Source: Leptospira sp.
Lineage (GTDB): Bacteria; Spirochaetota; Leptospiria; Leptospirales; Leptospiraceae
Assembly: GCA_021413405.1 (NCBI GenBank)
Contig: JAIOQL010000634.1
Span: 1 to 7,313, forward strand
Direction: 5' to 3'
Length of the DNA: 7,313 nucleotides
Positions 1 through 6,360 of this stretch are shown here, in pieces. Under the pieces are notes generated by a model. That model was not told where the DNA came from. It ran no database searches and was given only the letters and a program-made list of their open reading frames with translations. The number at the start of each line of letters is the position of its first letter. Within the stretch, counting starts at the first letter, position 1. Made by a program: the position numbers and the translations under genes.

Positions 1-1
1 C

Positions 2-322
2 CAGGCTATGATGCAATCAACATGCAGGGAAGCGGCAAGATTACAAGGTGCAAACGACGTTGTTAAGAAATTAGTCGGAGAATCTTTGGAAGGTGCTTCC
101 GGGGTTTCTGACGGTGAATCCACAGGTTCCGTAATCGTTTCACAAAGCGCAGGCGTTGTGAAAGGTGTTGGTGCTTATGATTGTAAAGCTGCTGGTCCTG
201 GTTCTGATCCAAAAGACGTATCTAAGGACAACTGGGAAGAATGCCAGTGTGTAATCTACGCTAAATTTGAAGGCGGAAGAGATGCATTAGTAGCAAAAGC
301 TAAGGCTATAGAAAACAAATAA
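2..322 (+). CDS. lipL21: LipL21 outer-membrane lipoprotein, C-terminal part (5' end outside window)
   Basis: The reading frame is open from the left edge (codons CAG GCT ATG ATG) to TAA at 320-322, so 106 residues of the C-terminal half are visible. The signal peptide, lipobox and lipidated Cys lie off the window, and the ATGs at 8 and 11 are internal. I recognise the sequence as Leptospira LipL21 from the blocks STCREAARLQGA, SGVSDGEST, VIVSQS, GVVKGVG, DNWEECQCVIYAKF and GGRDALVAKA. Four Cys are visible: one in STCRE, one in YDCK and two in ECQC. LipL21 (about 186 aa in L. interrogans) is an abundant surface lipoprotein of pathogenic Leptospira, reported to bind peptidoglycan and to interfere with innate immune recognition. 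It faces the PilZ gene tail to tail and ends in a strong hairpin terminator. It is the only gene here on the plus strand. Identification is from memory of the family, not from a search. Confidence 0.88.
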   Translation, partial: QAMMQSTCREAARLQGANDVVKKLVGESLEGASGVSDGESTGSVIVSQSAGVVKGVGAYDCKAAGPGSDPKDVSKDNWEECQCVIYAKFEGGRDALVAKAKAIENK

Positions 323-341
323 TAGCCATTTCTGATTTTGG

Positions 342-376
342 AAAAACCAGTGGAATTAGTTCTACTGGTTTTTTTT
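342..376. terminator. Bidirectional intrinsic terminator between lipL21 and the PilZ gene
   Basis: A long hairpin lies 19 bp after the lipL21 stop. The left arm at 342-355 (AAAAACCAGTGGAA) pairs with 360-373 through one G-T wobble (352/363), leaving a TTAG loop at 356-359. On the plus strand the right arm runs into T-rich sequence to 376 (eight T in a row, 369-376). On the minus strand the arm also ends in a run of five T, so it should stop transcription from both sides. The TAA stop of the PilZ gene (375-377) lies inside the T-tract. Confidence 0.85.
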
Positions 377-755
377 ATTTCTTCTTAGTTTTATCCTCAA
401 AAAATGCTGAATGAATATACTCCTGAATCAAATCTACAGTTTCTTGTGGAAGATCGGAGTACCTCATAATAGCATCTTTTCCCGCAGTCCTGACAATCTC
501 ACCTAAGATATTTACTGCTTTTTCTTTCAGTTTGAACTGCATTTCCAAAGCGTCCCCAGGATAGAGAGTTAAATTGGACTGAAAAGTGAGCCCCCCGGTT
601 CCTAAATCAATCAGCTTGCATTGATTGGACATTCCTTTTTTATTCAACACGAAAGAGCCAGCAACATCTAAGCGAACCCGGGCCTTTTTCCGCTTTTGTT
701 TGGCCTGGTCAAAGACTGAAAAAGAACTATTGAAAATTGATTTTTCTTGGGCCAT
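375..755 (-). CDS. PilZ-domain protein, probable c-di-GMP effector
   Basis: A 126-residue soluble protein with no signal peptide or membrane segment. It is a single PilZ domain, a beta-barrel that binds cyclic di-GMP. The RxxxR loop is present exactly as R22-KKA-R26 in a basic stretch (KQKRKKARVR). After 23 residues comes D50-L-G-T-G-G55, matching the [D/N]xSxxG motif except that the usual Ser is Gly. The rest (LTF, PGDALEMQF, ILGEIVR) is typical PilZ strand sequence, and the C-terminus ends in a lysine-rich tail. Start: the open frame begins at GTG 761, but GGAG at 761-764 lies 5 nt before ATG 755 and overlaps the GTG, so ATG is chosen. It lies about 90 bp after the dus gene on the same strand. 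The target is unknown; motility, adhesion or transcription are all possible. c-di-GMP binding is inferred and slightly uncertain because of the Ser to Gly change. Confidence 0.82.
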   Translation of the reverse strand: MAQEKSIFNSSFSVFDQAKQKRKKARVRLDVAGSFVLNKKGMSNQCKLIDLGTGGLTFQSNLTLYPGDALEMQFKLKEKAVNILGEIVRTAGKDAIMRYSDLPQETVDLIQEYIHSAFFEDKTKKK

Positions 756-760
756 AATCA

Positions 761-764
761 CTCC
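761..764 (-). promoter_or_regulatory. Shine-Dalgarno GGAG of the PilZ gene
   Basis: On the minus strand GGAG is followed by five bases (TGATT) and then ATG at 755-753. This spacing is good for the ATG and impossible for the in-frame GTG at 761-759, which overlaps it. It therefore decides the start. Confidence 0.7.
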
Positions 765-791
765 ATTGCGGAGACTAATCCGACAACATCA

Positions 792-821
792 ATTTTGAGC
801 CTTTATCGGAATATCACGCAA
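792..821 (-). promoter_or_regulatory. Possible weak sigma70-type promoter for the PilZ gene
   Basis: In the gap between dus and the PilZ gene the minus strand has TTGCGT (816-821) as a -35-like box. After 18 bases it has CAAAAT (792-797), matching four of six bases of TATAAT. This would place transcription start roughly 30 bp before the PilZ start codon. The match is weak and could be chance in A/T-rich sequence; co-transcription from gyrA-dus is the alternative. Confidence 0.22.
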
Positions 822-823
822 TT

Positions 824-851
824 AAAAAAAAAGCTGATTCAGAAAAATCAA
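824..851 (-). terminator. Possible weak terminator at the end of dus
   Basis: On the minus strand TGATT (846-850, including the TGA stop of dus) can pair with AATCA (835-839) around a 6-nt loop, with one further T-G pair outside. A GC dinucleotide and nine T (824-832) follow. The stem is short and almost without G/C, so termination would be partial at best. It could set the ratio of dus to PilZ transcript. Confidence 0.3.
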
Positions 852-1864
852 TTCAAATATGTCTCACAACTCAACATTTCATTGGCAAATTCCTGCGATT
901 CACTCCGGGTTACATCCGGATTGAATTCGCTCAAATATCCTAAAAAAGCATCAACATTGTCCGATGTGACTAATTTATTCCTTAATTCGGATACTCCAAA
1001 ATATCCTTTAAGATATTTTGAAACATGTTTTCTAAATAACAACAATCCAAATGGAGATCCATAGAACTCGAGCATCAGATTTAGATGATACACTATCATA
1101 TTTTTAATCTCCGAGAAGCTTACGTTTTCCTTATCAATCCCGGAAAAAATCCACGGATTTCCAATCGCCGCTCTTCCAATTAAAACAGCATCTACTCCTG
1201 ATTCAGCGATTCTCTCTTTGGCTTGCTTGTATGATAAGATATCTCCATTTCCGAAGATGGGAACTTTTGCAAACGATTTTATTTCAGAAATTATTTTCCA
1301 ATCTGCAAGCCCTGTATATGCCATTGATTTGGTTCTTCCGTGCACCGAAATGGCCTGAATACCAGATTCCTGAAGAACGTGTACCATTTCACGATAATTG
1401 AGATTCTGATGATCCCATCCGATTCTTATTTTTGCTGTTACAGGTACGTTAACCGCTTTTCTTACAGATTCAATGATCTTACCAGTGTTTACCGGATCAC
1501 GCAACATCCCGGCACCACTCCCTTTATGCGCAACCTTTGCAACGGAGCAGCCCATATTCATGTCTATGACGTCTGGTCCGAGTTCCTCAATTATTTTTGC
1601 CGCTTCTGTTATTACTTCCAGCTTATTTCCAAATATCTGGAAGAAGATCGGTCTTTCCGCATTGCTAAACCGGAACAAATCAATAGACTTCTTGGATCCA
1701 TGGCTGATTCCATCTGTGCTTACAAATTCTGTGTAGGCAAAAGCTGATCCTGCTTCCCGGCAGATTTGCCGATAGGGACTGTCAGAAATGCCGGCCATGG
1801 GCGCAAGAATAACATCGCCTTTAATCTCGACATCACCGATTTTTGTAATTTTGTCACTCTTCAT
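848..1864 (-). CDS. dusB: tRNA-dihydrouridine synthase, DusB/NifR3 type
   Basis: An FMN enzyme that reduces specific uridines in the tRNA D-loop to dihydrouridine with NAD(P)H. From ATG 1864 it has 338 residues, normal for the family. An N-terminal TIM barrel starts with VILAPMAGISDSPYR (18-32), the FMN-binding start. The catalytic Cys is C106 in NMGCSVAKV, where Ser replaces the usual Pro of GCP. Further flavin and tRNA residues lie in AKIRIGW (144-150), HGRT (175-178), GNGDI (205-209) and IGRAAIGNPW (229-238). A helical C-terminal tRNA-binding domain carries FRKHVSKYLKG. Start: the frame stays open upstream to TTG 1885 (AGGA two bases before it), but MKSDKITKIG fits the family N-terminus better. 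ATG 1864 overlaps the gyrA end by 11 bp, suggesting translational coupling. No strong Shine-Dalgarno sits before ATG, so the start is not certain. Assignment to DusB rather than another Dus subfamily is by overall pattern only. Confidence 0.93.
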   Translation of the reverse strand: MKSDKITKIGDVEIKGDVILAPMAGISDSPYRQICREAGSAFAYTEFVSTDGISHGSKKSIDLFRFSNAERPIFFQIFGNKLEVITEAAKIIEELGPDVIDMNMGCSVAKVAHKGSGAGMLRDPVNTGKIIESVRKAVNVPVTAKIRIGWDHQNLNYREMVHVLQESGIQAISVHGRTKSMAYTGLADWKIISEIKSFAKVPIFGNGDILSYKQAKERIAESGVDAVLIGRAAIGNPWIFSGIDKENVSFSEIKNMIVYHLNLMLEFYGSPFGLLLFRKHVSKYLKGYFGVSELRNKLVTSDNVDAFLGYLSEFNPDVTRSESQEFANEMLSCETYLN

Positions 1865-4370
1865 CTCTTTCAGCAATAACAGCAAAGTCCTGTACCCTGT
1901 CGTCGTCCTTTATATTAACGACACGCACGCCAACCGTGGCGCGTCCAATGATTGATATTTCTCCAACATTTAAACGTATTATCTGTCCGGTTTGTGTGAT
2001 TATTATCGCCTCGTCATCTTTTTGGACTGAAACTATGCCAACCGCAGAACCGTTTTTATCAGTGATTTTTAGATATGTCATCCCTTTTCCACCCCGGCCC
2101 TTGGTTGCAAATTCAGAATATTCCATTCTTTTTCCATAACCCTTTTCGGTGATAACCAGCAAATCCGAATTTTGATCAACTATAGTTATACCCCGGATTT
2201 CATCATCCTTCGCCAATCTCATTCCGGTTACACCACCTGCGCTTCTTCCTTGCGTACGGAGTTTAGAAAGATTCATTCTCGAAGCAAGTCCCTGCTTGCT
2301 TGCCAAAATAATATCCTCTTCAGGCTTCAGAAGTTTCACATCAATCAAACCGTCGTTCTCTTTGAGGTTAATGGCAATCAGACCGGATTTTTTTGTATTC
2401 TTGAAGTCTTTCAGGGCAGATTTTTTTATTACTCCGAGTTTCGTAACCATGAGAATAGCATCCTCATTAAAATCTTTCACTGTACAAACAGAGGTAATAA
2501 ATTCTTCCGGGTTGAGATTCAGCAATGCCTTCAAAGATTTTCCTCTTGCCTCTTTCGATGCGGATGGAAGCTCATAGACCTTCAGCATAAATGCCCTTCC
2601 CTTATTGGAAAAAAGCATTATGTTATCATGAGTTGATGCTATTCTAATAATTTTTATAATGTCTTCACGCTTAGTTGAAGACGCCTGAACGCCTTTACCG
2701 CCTCTCTTCTGGCGTTTGAAAGTATCAAGTGGAAGTCTTTTGATAAATTGATCATGAGTGAGCTGGACAACAACATCTTCATCAGCAATCAGATCTTCTG
2801 CCTCAAATGCAGAACTTTCTATACTTTCCAGACTGATTTCAGTTCTTCTGGGATTCGAATACTTTTTTCCTACTTCGGCAAGTTCCGTGCATATAATGTC
2901 GCTAACACGTAAAGGAGAAGAAAGAATGTCTTTCAAATCAGCAATTATTTTTTTTATCTCTTCGAGTTCATCTATTATCTTCTGAACTTCCAGAGATGTA
3001 AGCCTCTGCAATCTCATCTCCAGAATTGCATCTGTCTGTACTTCACTCAATTGAAAAGCTGAGATTAAGCCAATTTTGGCCTCTCCCGGATTTTTTGATG
3101 CCCTGATAATACGAATAACTTCATCAATATTATCCAGAGCAATTTTCAAGCCTTCTAAAATATGTGCTCTTTCTTCTGCCTTTCTTAAATCAAATTCAGT
3201 TCTTCTCACAACAACTTCCCTGCGATGAGAAGCGTATGACTGCAAAATTTCTTTCAGATTAAAAATCTTTGGTCTGTTATTCAGAATAGCGAGCATAGTT
3301 ATTCCATAGCTCACCTGTAGTTGTGTTAATTTGAAAAGTTGATTTAATATTACCTGGGCATTGAAATCCTTCTTCGTATGAATTTCCACCCGGATACCTT
3401 TCCGGTTTGATAAATCCATTATCTCGGAAATTCCTTCTACAACCTTGTCATTGACAAGGTCTCCAATTTTCTCGAGAAGCTGTTTTTTATTAACCTGGTA
3501 TGGGATTTCGGTAATAACAATTATTTCTTTCCCTTTATCTCCCTCTTCAATCTCTACTTTGGAGCGGATCCGGATTGAGCCTTTTCCGGTTGTATACGCG
3601 GAAATTAAACCTTCTCCGCCAATAATGGTTCCCCCGGTTGGAAAATCCGGCCCTGGAACAATTTTCATCAGTTCTCTAATATCAATGTCAGGATTTCTGA
3701 TTAATTCAATCGCCGCTGTAATTGTTTCCTGAAGATTATGGGGTGGAATATTTGTCGCCATTCCAACAGCAATACCGGAAGCTCCGTTAACCAGAATGTT
3801 TGGAAAGTTCGCTGGCAATACATCAGGTTGCTGTTTCGTATCATCGAAATTCGGAGAAAAGTTTACTGTTTCTTTGTCAATATCCCGTAGAAGTTCTTCT
3901 GCCGTTTTCGTTAATCTTGCCTCGGTGTAACGATAGGCTGCAGCATTGTCGCCGTCGATCGACCCGAAATTTCCTTGACCATCAATCAACGGAACCCGCA
4001 ACGAAAATTCCTGAACCATTCGGACAAGTGTATCGTAGACAGCAGTATCTCCATGAGGATGATAATTACCCAGAACCTCCCCCACGATCTTAGCACATTT
4101 TACATAAGCTCTGTCGCTTCTCCACGCACGTTCATTCATTGCATGCAGAATTCTACGATGAACGGGTTTTAATCCATCCCTAACATCCGGAAGAGCCCTG
4201 CCAACAATCACGCTCATTGCATATCCGAGATATGCGTCCTTCATTTGGTCTTCCACTTCAACCGGAATGATGCGGACGCCACTTTTGATAGCCTGCGCAA
4301 TATCCGGACGCGAAGCTGTGCTAAGCAATAAAGTCTTTGATACTACTTTTTCTTCTTCATTATTTTCCAT
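1854..4370 (-). CDS. gyrA: DNA gyrase subunit A
   Basis: The cleavage and rejoining subunit of type II topoisomerase, forming A2B2 with GyrB and introducing negative supercoils; cytoplasmic. It has 838 residues. The winged-helix/tower domain begins at YLGYAMSVIVGRALPDVRDG (48-67). R147 and the active-site Tyr Y148 lie in AAYRYTEARLT, equivalent to R121/Y122 of E. coli. The quinolone region reads HPHGDTAVYD, with Thr109 at E. coli position Ser83 and Asp113 at Asp87. The long coiled-coil tail domain follows, ending about residue 500. The C-terminal beta-pinwheel carries a true GyrA-box QKRGGKG (554-560), the hallmark of gyrase rather than topo IV, and a second similar motif KGRGGKG (757-763). 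Compared with E. coli there are about 26 extra residues before the conserved core, acidic at first (MENNEEE). The start is 3 bp past the gyrB stop. No clear Shine-Dalgarno is visible, so translation is probably coupled to gyrB. Confidence 0.98.
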   Translation of the reverse strand: MENNEEEKVVSKTLLLSTASRPDIAQAIKSGVRIIPVEVEDQMKDAYLGYAMSVIVGRALPDVRDGLKPVHRRILHAMNERAWRSDRAYVKCAKIVGEVLGNYHPHGDTAVYDTLVRMVQEFSLRVPLIDGQGNFGSIDGDNAAAYRYTEARLTKTAEELLRDIDKETVNFSPNFDDTKQQPDVLPANFPNILVNGASGIAVGMATNIPPHNLQETITAAIELIRNPDIDIRELMKIVPGPDFPTGGTIIGGEGLISAYTTGKGSIRIRSKVEIEEGDKGKEIIVITEIPYQVNKKQLLEKIGDLVNDKVVEGISEIMDLSNRKGIRVEIHTKKDFNAQVILNQLFKLTQLQVSYGITMLAILNNRPKIFNLKEILQSYASHRREVVVRRTEFDLRKAEERAHILEGLKIALDNIDEVIRIIRASKNPGEAKIGLISAFQLSEVQTDAILEMRLQRLTSLEVQKIIDELEEIKKIIADLKDILSSPLRVSDIICTELAEVGKKYSNPRRTEISLESIESSAFEAEDLIADEDVVVQLTHDQFIKRLPLDTFKRQKRGGKGVQASSTKREDIIKIIRIASTHDNIMLFSNKGRAFMLKVYELPSASKEARGKSLKALLNLNPEEFITSVCTVKDFNEDAILMVTKLGVIKKSALKDFKNTKKSGLIAINLKENDGLIDVKLLKPEEDIILASKQGLASRMNLSKLRTQGRSAGGVTGMRLAKDDEIRGITIVDQNSDLLVITEKGYGKRMEYSEFATKGRGGKGMTYLKITDKNGSAVGIVSVQKDDEAIIITQTGQIIRLNVGEISIIGRATVGVRVVNIKDDDRVQDFAVIAERDEE
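3442..3460. repeat. Inverted repeat inside gyrA, 9-bp arms and 1-nt centre
   Basis: Arms ACCTTGTCA (3442-3450) and TGACAAGGT (3452-3460) are perfect reverse complements around one base (3451). It encodes the D-L-V-N-D-K-V stretch of GyrA. No T-run follows on either strand, so it does not look like a terminator. It may be chance, a pause hairpin, or a site for a dimeric protein. Confidence 0.5.
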
Positions 4371-4373
4371 ATT

Positions 4374-6296
4374 CTATAAATCCAGATTTAATACTTTGGA
4401 TGCGTTTTCTTCGATAAATTTTCTTCTTGGAAGGACCTCATCGCCCATGAGAACATTAAATGTATCCTCCGCCTCAACAATGTCATCCAGTCTGATTTGA
4501 AGAAATACCCGTTGACTGGGATCCATTGTTGTGTCCCAAAGCTGTTCTGGATTCATTTCTCCAAGACCTTTGTATCTTTGGATAACTGTTTTAGCATCCT
4601 TTCCATGTTTACTGATGACTTCATCTTTCTCTTTATCAGAGTAGGCGTAATCAGATTTCTGACCGGCCTTTATCAGATACAGCGGCGGTTGTGCTACATA
4701 TAAATATCCCTTTTCAATTACTTTTCTCATGTAACGGAAAAAGAAAGTCAGCAGTAGCGTCCGGATATGCGATCCGTCAATATCAGCATCAGTCATAATA
4801 ATTATTTTGTGATAACGTATTTTCTCTACATTGAATTCATCTTCACCAATTCCGGTTCCCATTGCAGATATCAAAGTCCGGATTTCATCATTTGATAAAA
4901 TTTTATCCAAGCGGGCTTTTTCAACGTTAAGTATTTTTCCCTTTAAGGGAAGAATCGCCTGGGTGTTACGATCTCTTCCCTGTTTTGCAGAACCACCAGC
5001 CGAATCTCCTTCCACAATATACAATTCACATTTTGATGGATCTTTTTCAGAACAATCGGCAAGCTTTCCCGGAAGACCACCACCCTCCAGAACCGTTTTT
5101 CTTCTGGTTAGATCGCGGGCCTTTCTTGCTGCCTCCCTCGCAGTTGCCGCAAGAATGCATTTTTCAATTATTTTCTTTACAACTCCAGGATTTTCTTCAA
5201 AATAAAGAGCGAGTCCTTCTGACACAATTGTCTGGACCTGACCCTTAACTTCTGCATTCACGAGTTTCTCTTTTGTTTGAGAATTGAATTGTGGTTGGGG
5301 GATTTTGATTGAAATGACAGTGGTTAATCCCTCCTTTACATCTTCCCCAGAAACTCCTGTCGGAAATTTCTTTGATAAGTTCTGGTCTTTCTTAAGATAA
5401 TCGTTTAACGTACGGGTTAGAGCTGCCCGAAACCCCTCGAGATGTGTGCCGCCTAACGTGTTATTGATATTATTTGTAAAACAAAAAATATTCTCAGTAT
5501 ATGCATCAGAGTATTGTAGGGCAAATTCACCAAGGAGAGTATCTTTTTGTCTCTCAAAATGAATTACCTCACTATGAATCGGATGTTTCTTTTCATTGAG
5601 AAGCTCAACAAAGGATACAATACCTCCGGTATAGAAAAAATCATTTGAATGCGCTTCTTCTTTCCGGCAATCTTCAATTCTGAGTGCAAGTCCTTTGTTG
5701 AGGAACGCCATCTCCCGGAAACGGGACGAAAGCATGTCATATTGAAATTCTACAGTCGTAAAAATAGTTGCATCTGGTTTAAATCTGATCGTTGTCCCTG
5801 TTGACTTTGATTCACCAATGAGAGCAACCGGCTTTTCCGGTACCCCGTTAAAATATTTCTGATAATATAACTTTCCCTTCTGGCTTACTTCCACTTCCAG
5901 CCATTCTGACAGAGCGTTCACGACACTTACTCCAACACCGTGGAGTCCTCCCGACACTTTGTATGCATCATTTTCAAATTTTCCGCCAGCATGAAGAATT
6001 GTCATAACTACTTCAATGGTTGATATATTTTTATCGGGATGAATGTCAGCCGGGATACCCCGTCCATTATCAATGACCTCAATGATATTCCCCGGCAGAA
6101 TTTTTATTATAATATTCGAACAATAGCCCGCCATCGCTTCATCTACAGAATTATCAACAACTTCATAAACCAGTTTATGAAGACCTGATTCATCCTGAGT
6201 TCCGATGTACATACCCGGCCTTTTGCGTACAGCTTCCAGACCTTCTAATATTTTAATTTTCTCTGCGCCGTAACCGTTATCTTTTACTTCTTCCAT
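4374..6296 (-). CDS. gyrB: DNA gyrase subunit B
   Basis: The ATPase subunit of DNA gyrase. Its 640 residues are the short form, without the roughly 170-residue insert of E. coli GyrB. The GHKL ATPase domain has E45 and N49 in EVVDNSVDEA, D76 in VIDNGRGIP and the ATP lid GGLHGVG (116-122). The transducer domain carries the phosphate-sensing K342 in the QTK loop. The TOPRIM domain has E429 in VEGDSAGGSA (428-437) and metal-binding DADID (503-507). The C-terminal end has RYKGLGEMN (574-582) and the usual DEVLPRRKFIEENA tail. Start: ATG 6296, giving the expected MEEVKDNGYGAEKI. An AGG lies 11 nt upstream, rather far for a Shine-Dalgarno. A perfect 12-bp palindrome touches the start codon. The 64-bp gap to the upstream DUF721 gene shows no convincing promoter, so gyrB is probably read from upstream as well. 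gyrA follows after 3 bp. Confidence 0.98.
   Translation of the reverse strand: MEEVKDNGYGAEKIKILEGLEAVRKRPGMYIGTQDESGLHKLVYEVVDNSVDEAMAGYCSNIIIKILPGNIIEVIDNGRGIPADIHPDKNISTIEVVMTILHAGGKFENDAYKVSGGLHGVGVSVVNALSEWLEVEVSQKGKLYYQKYFNGVPEKPVALIGESKSTGTTIRFKPDATIFTTVEFQYDMLSSRFREMAFLNKGLALRIEDCRKEEAHSNDFFYTGGIVSFVELLNEKKHPIHSEVIHFERQKDTLLGEFALQYSDAYTENIFCFTNNINNTLGGTHLEGFRAALTRTLNDYLKKDQNLSKKFPTGVSGEDVKEGLTTVISIKIPQPQFNSQTKEKLVNAEVKGQVQTIVSEGLALYFEENPGVVKKIIEKCILAATAREAARKARDLTRRKTVLEGGGLPGKLADCSEKDPSKCELYIVEGDSAGGSAKQGRDRNTQAILPLKGKILNVEKARLDKILSNDEIRTLISAMGTGIGEDEFNVEKIRYHKIIIMTDADIDGSHIRTLLLTFFFRYMRKVIEKGYLYVAQPPLYLIKAGQKSDYAYSDKEKDEVISKHGKDAKTVIQRYKGLGEMNPEQLWDTTMDPSQRVFLQIRLDDIVEAEDTFNVLMGDEVLPRRKFIEENASKVLNLDL
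6161..6182. repeat. Inverted repeat inside gyrB, 10-bp arms and 2-nt centre
   Basis: Arms CTTCATAAAC (6161-6170) and GTTTATGAAG (6173-6182) are perfect reverse complements around CA. It encodes L-H-K-L-V-Y-E just before the ATP-binding Glu/Asn motif of GyrB, about 110 bp into the gene. No T-run follows on the sense strand. Confidence 0.55.
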
Positions 6297-6307
6297 TTGA
6301 TATCAAA
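6296..6307. promoter_or_regulatory. 12-bp palindrome at the gyrB start
   Basis: TTTGATATCAAA reads the same on both strands and covers the bases between the weak AGG and the ATG, including the first base of the start codon. It could be an operator. Because a 12-bp palindrome is expected about once or twice by chance in a window this size, the support is position only. Confidence 0.2.
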
Positions 6308-6360
6308 CCTGTAATTGAATCGTCTTTTAAATGCTTTGTAGGGGCAAGTGATTTAGAAAA

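Noticed and set aside
138..163. 8-bp arm inverted repeat with a 10-nt loop inside lipL21
   Set aside because: Arm length and loop size are within chance expectation and no T-run follows.
747..1064. Plus-strand open frame of 105 codons across the dus-PilZ gap and the dus end
   Set aside because: It overlaps the real minus-strand dus gene, has no recognisable domain and its translation is low-complexity. It is a shadow frame.
1340..1747. Plus-strand open frames opposite dus (135 and 87 codons)
   Set aside because: They are antisense to the conserved Dus barrel; the composition (Cys, Tyr and Ile rich, no motifs) is that of a shadow frame.
2172..2636. 154-codon plus-strand frame opposite gyrA
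   Set aside because: It lies wholly within the gyrA C-terminal domain on the other strand, with no family pattern or upstream Shine-Dalgarno that I can see.
6297..6360. A gyrB promoter in the gap after the dciA-like gene
   Set aside because: TTGCCC at 6342-6347 has only GACGAT at a 17-nt spacing on the minus strand, a three-of-six match. This is not enough to call.
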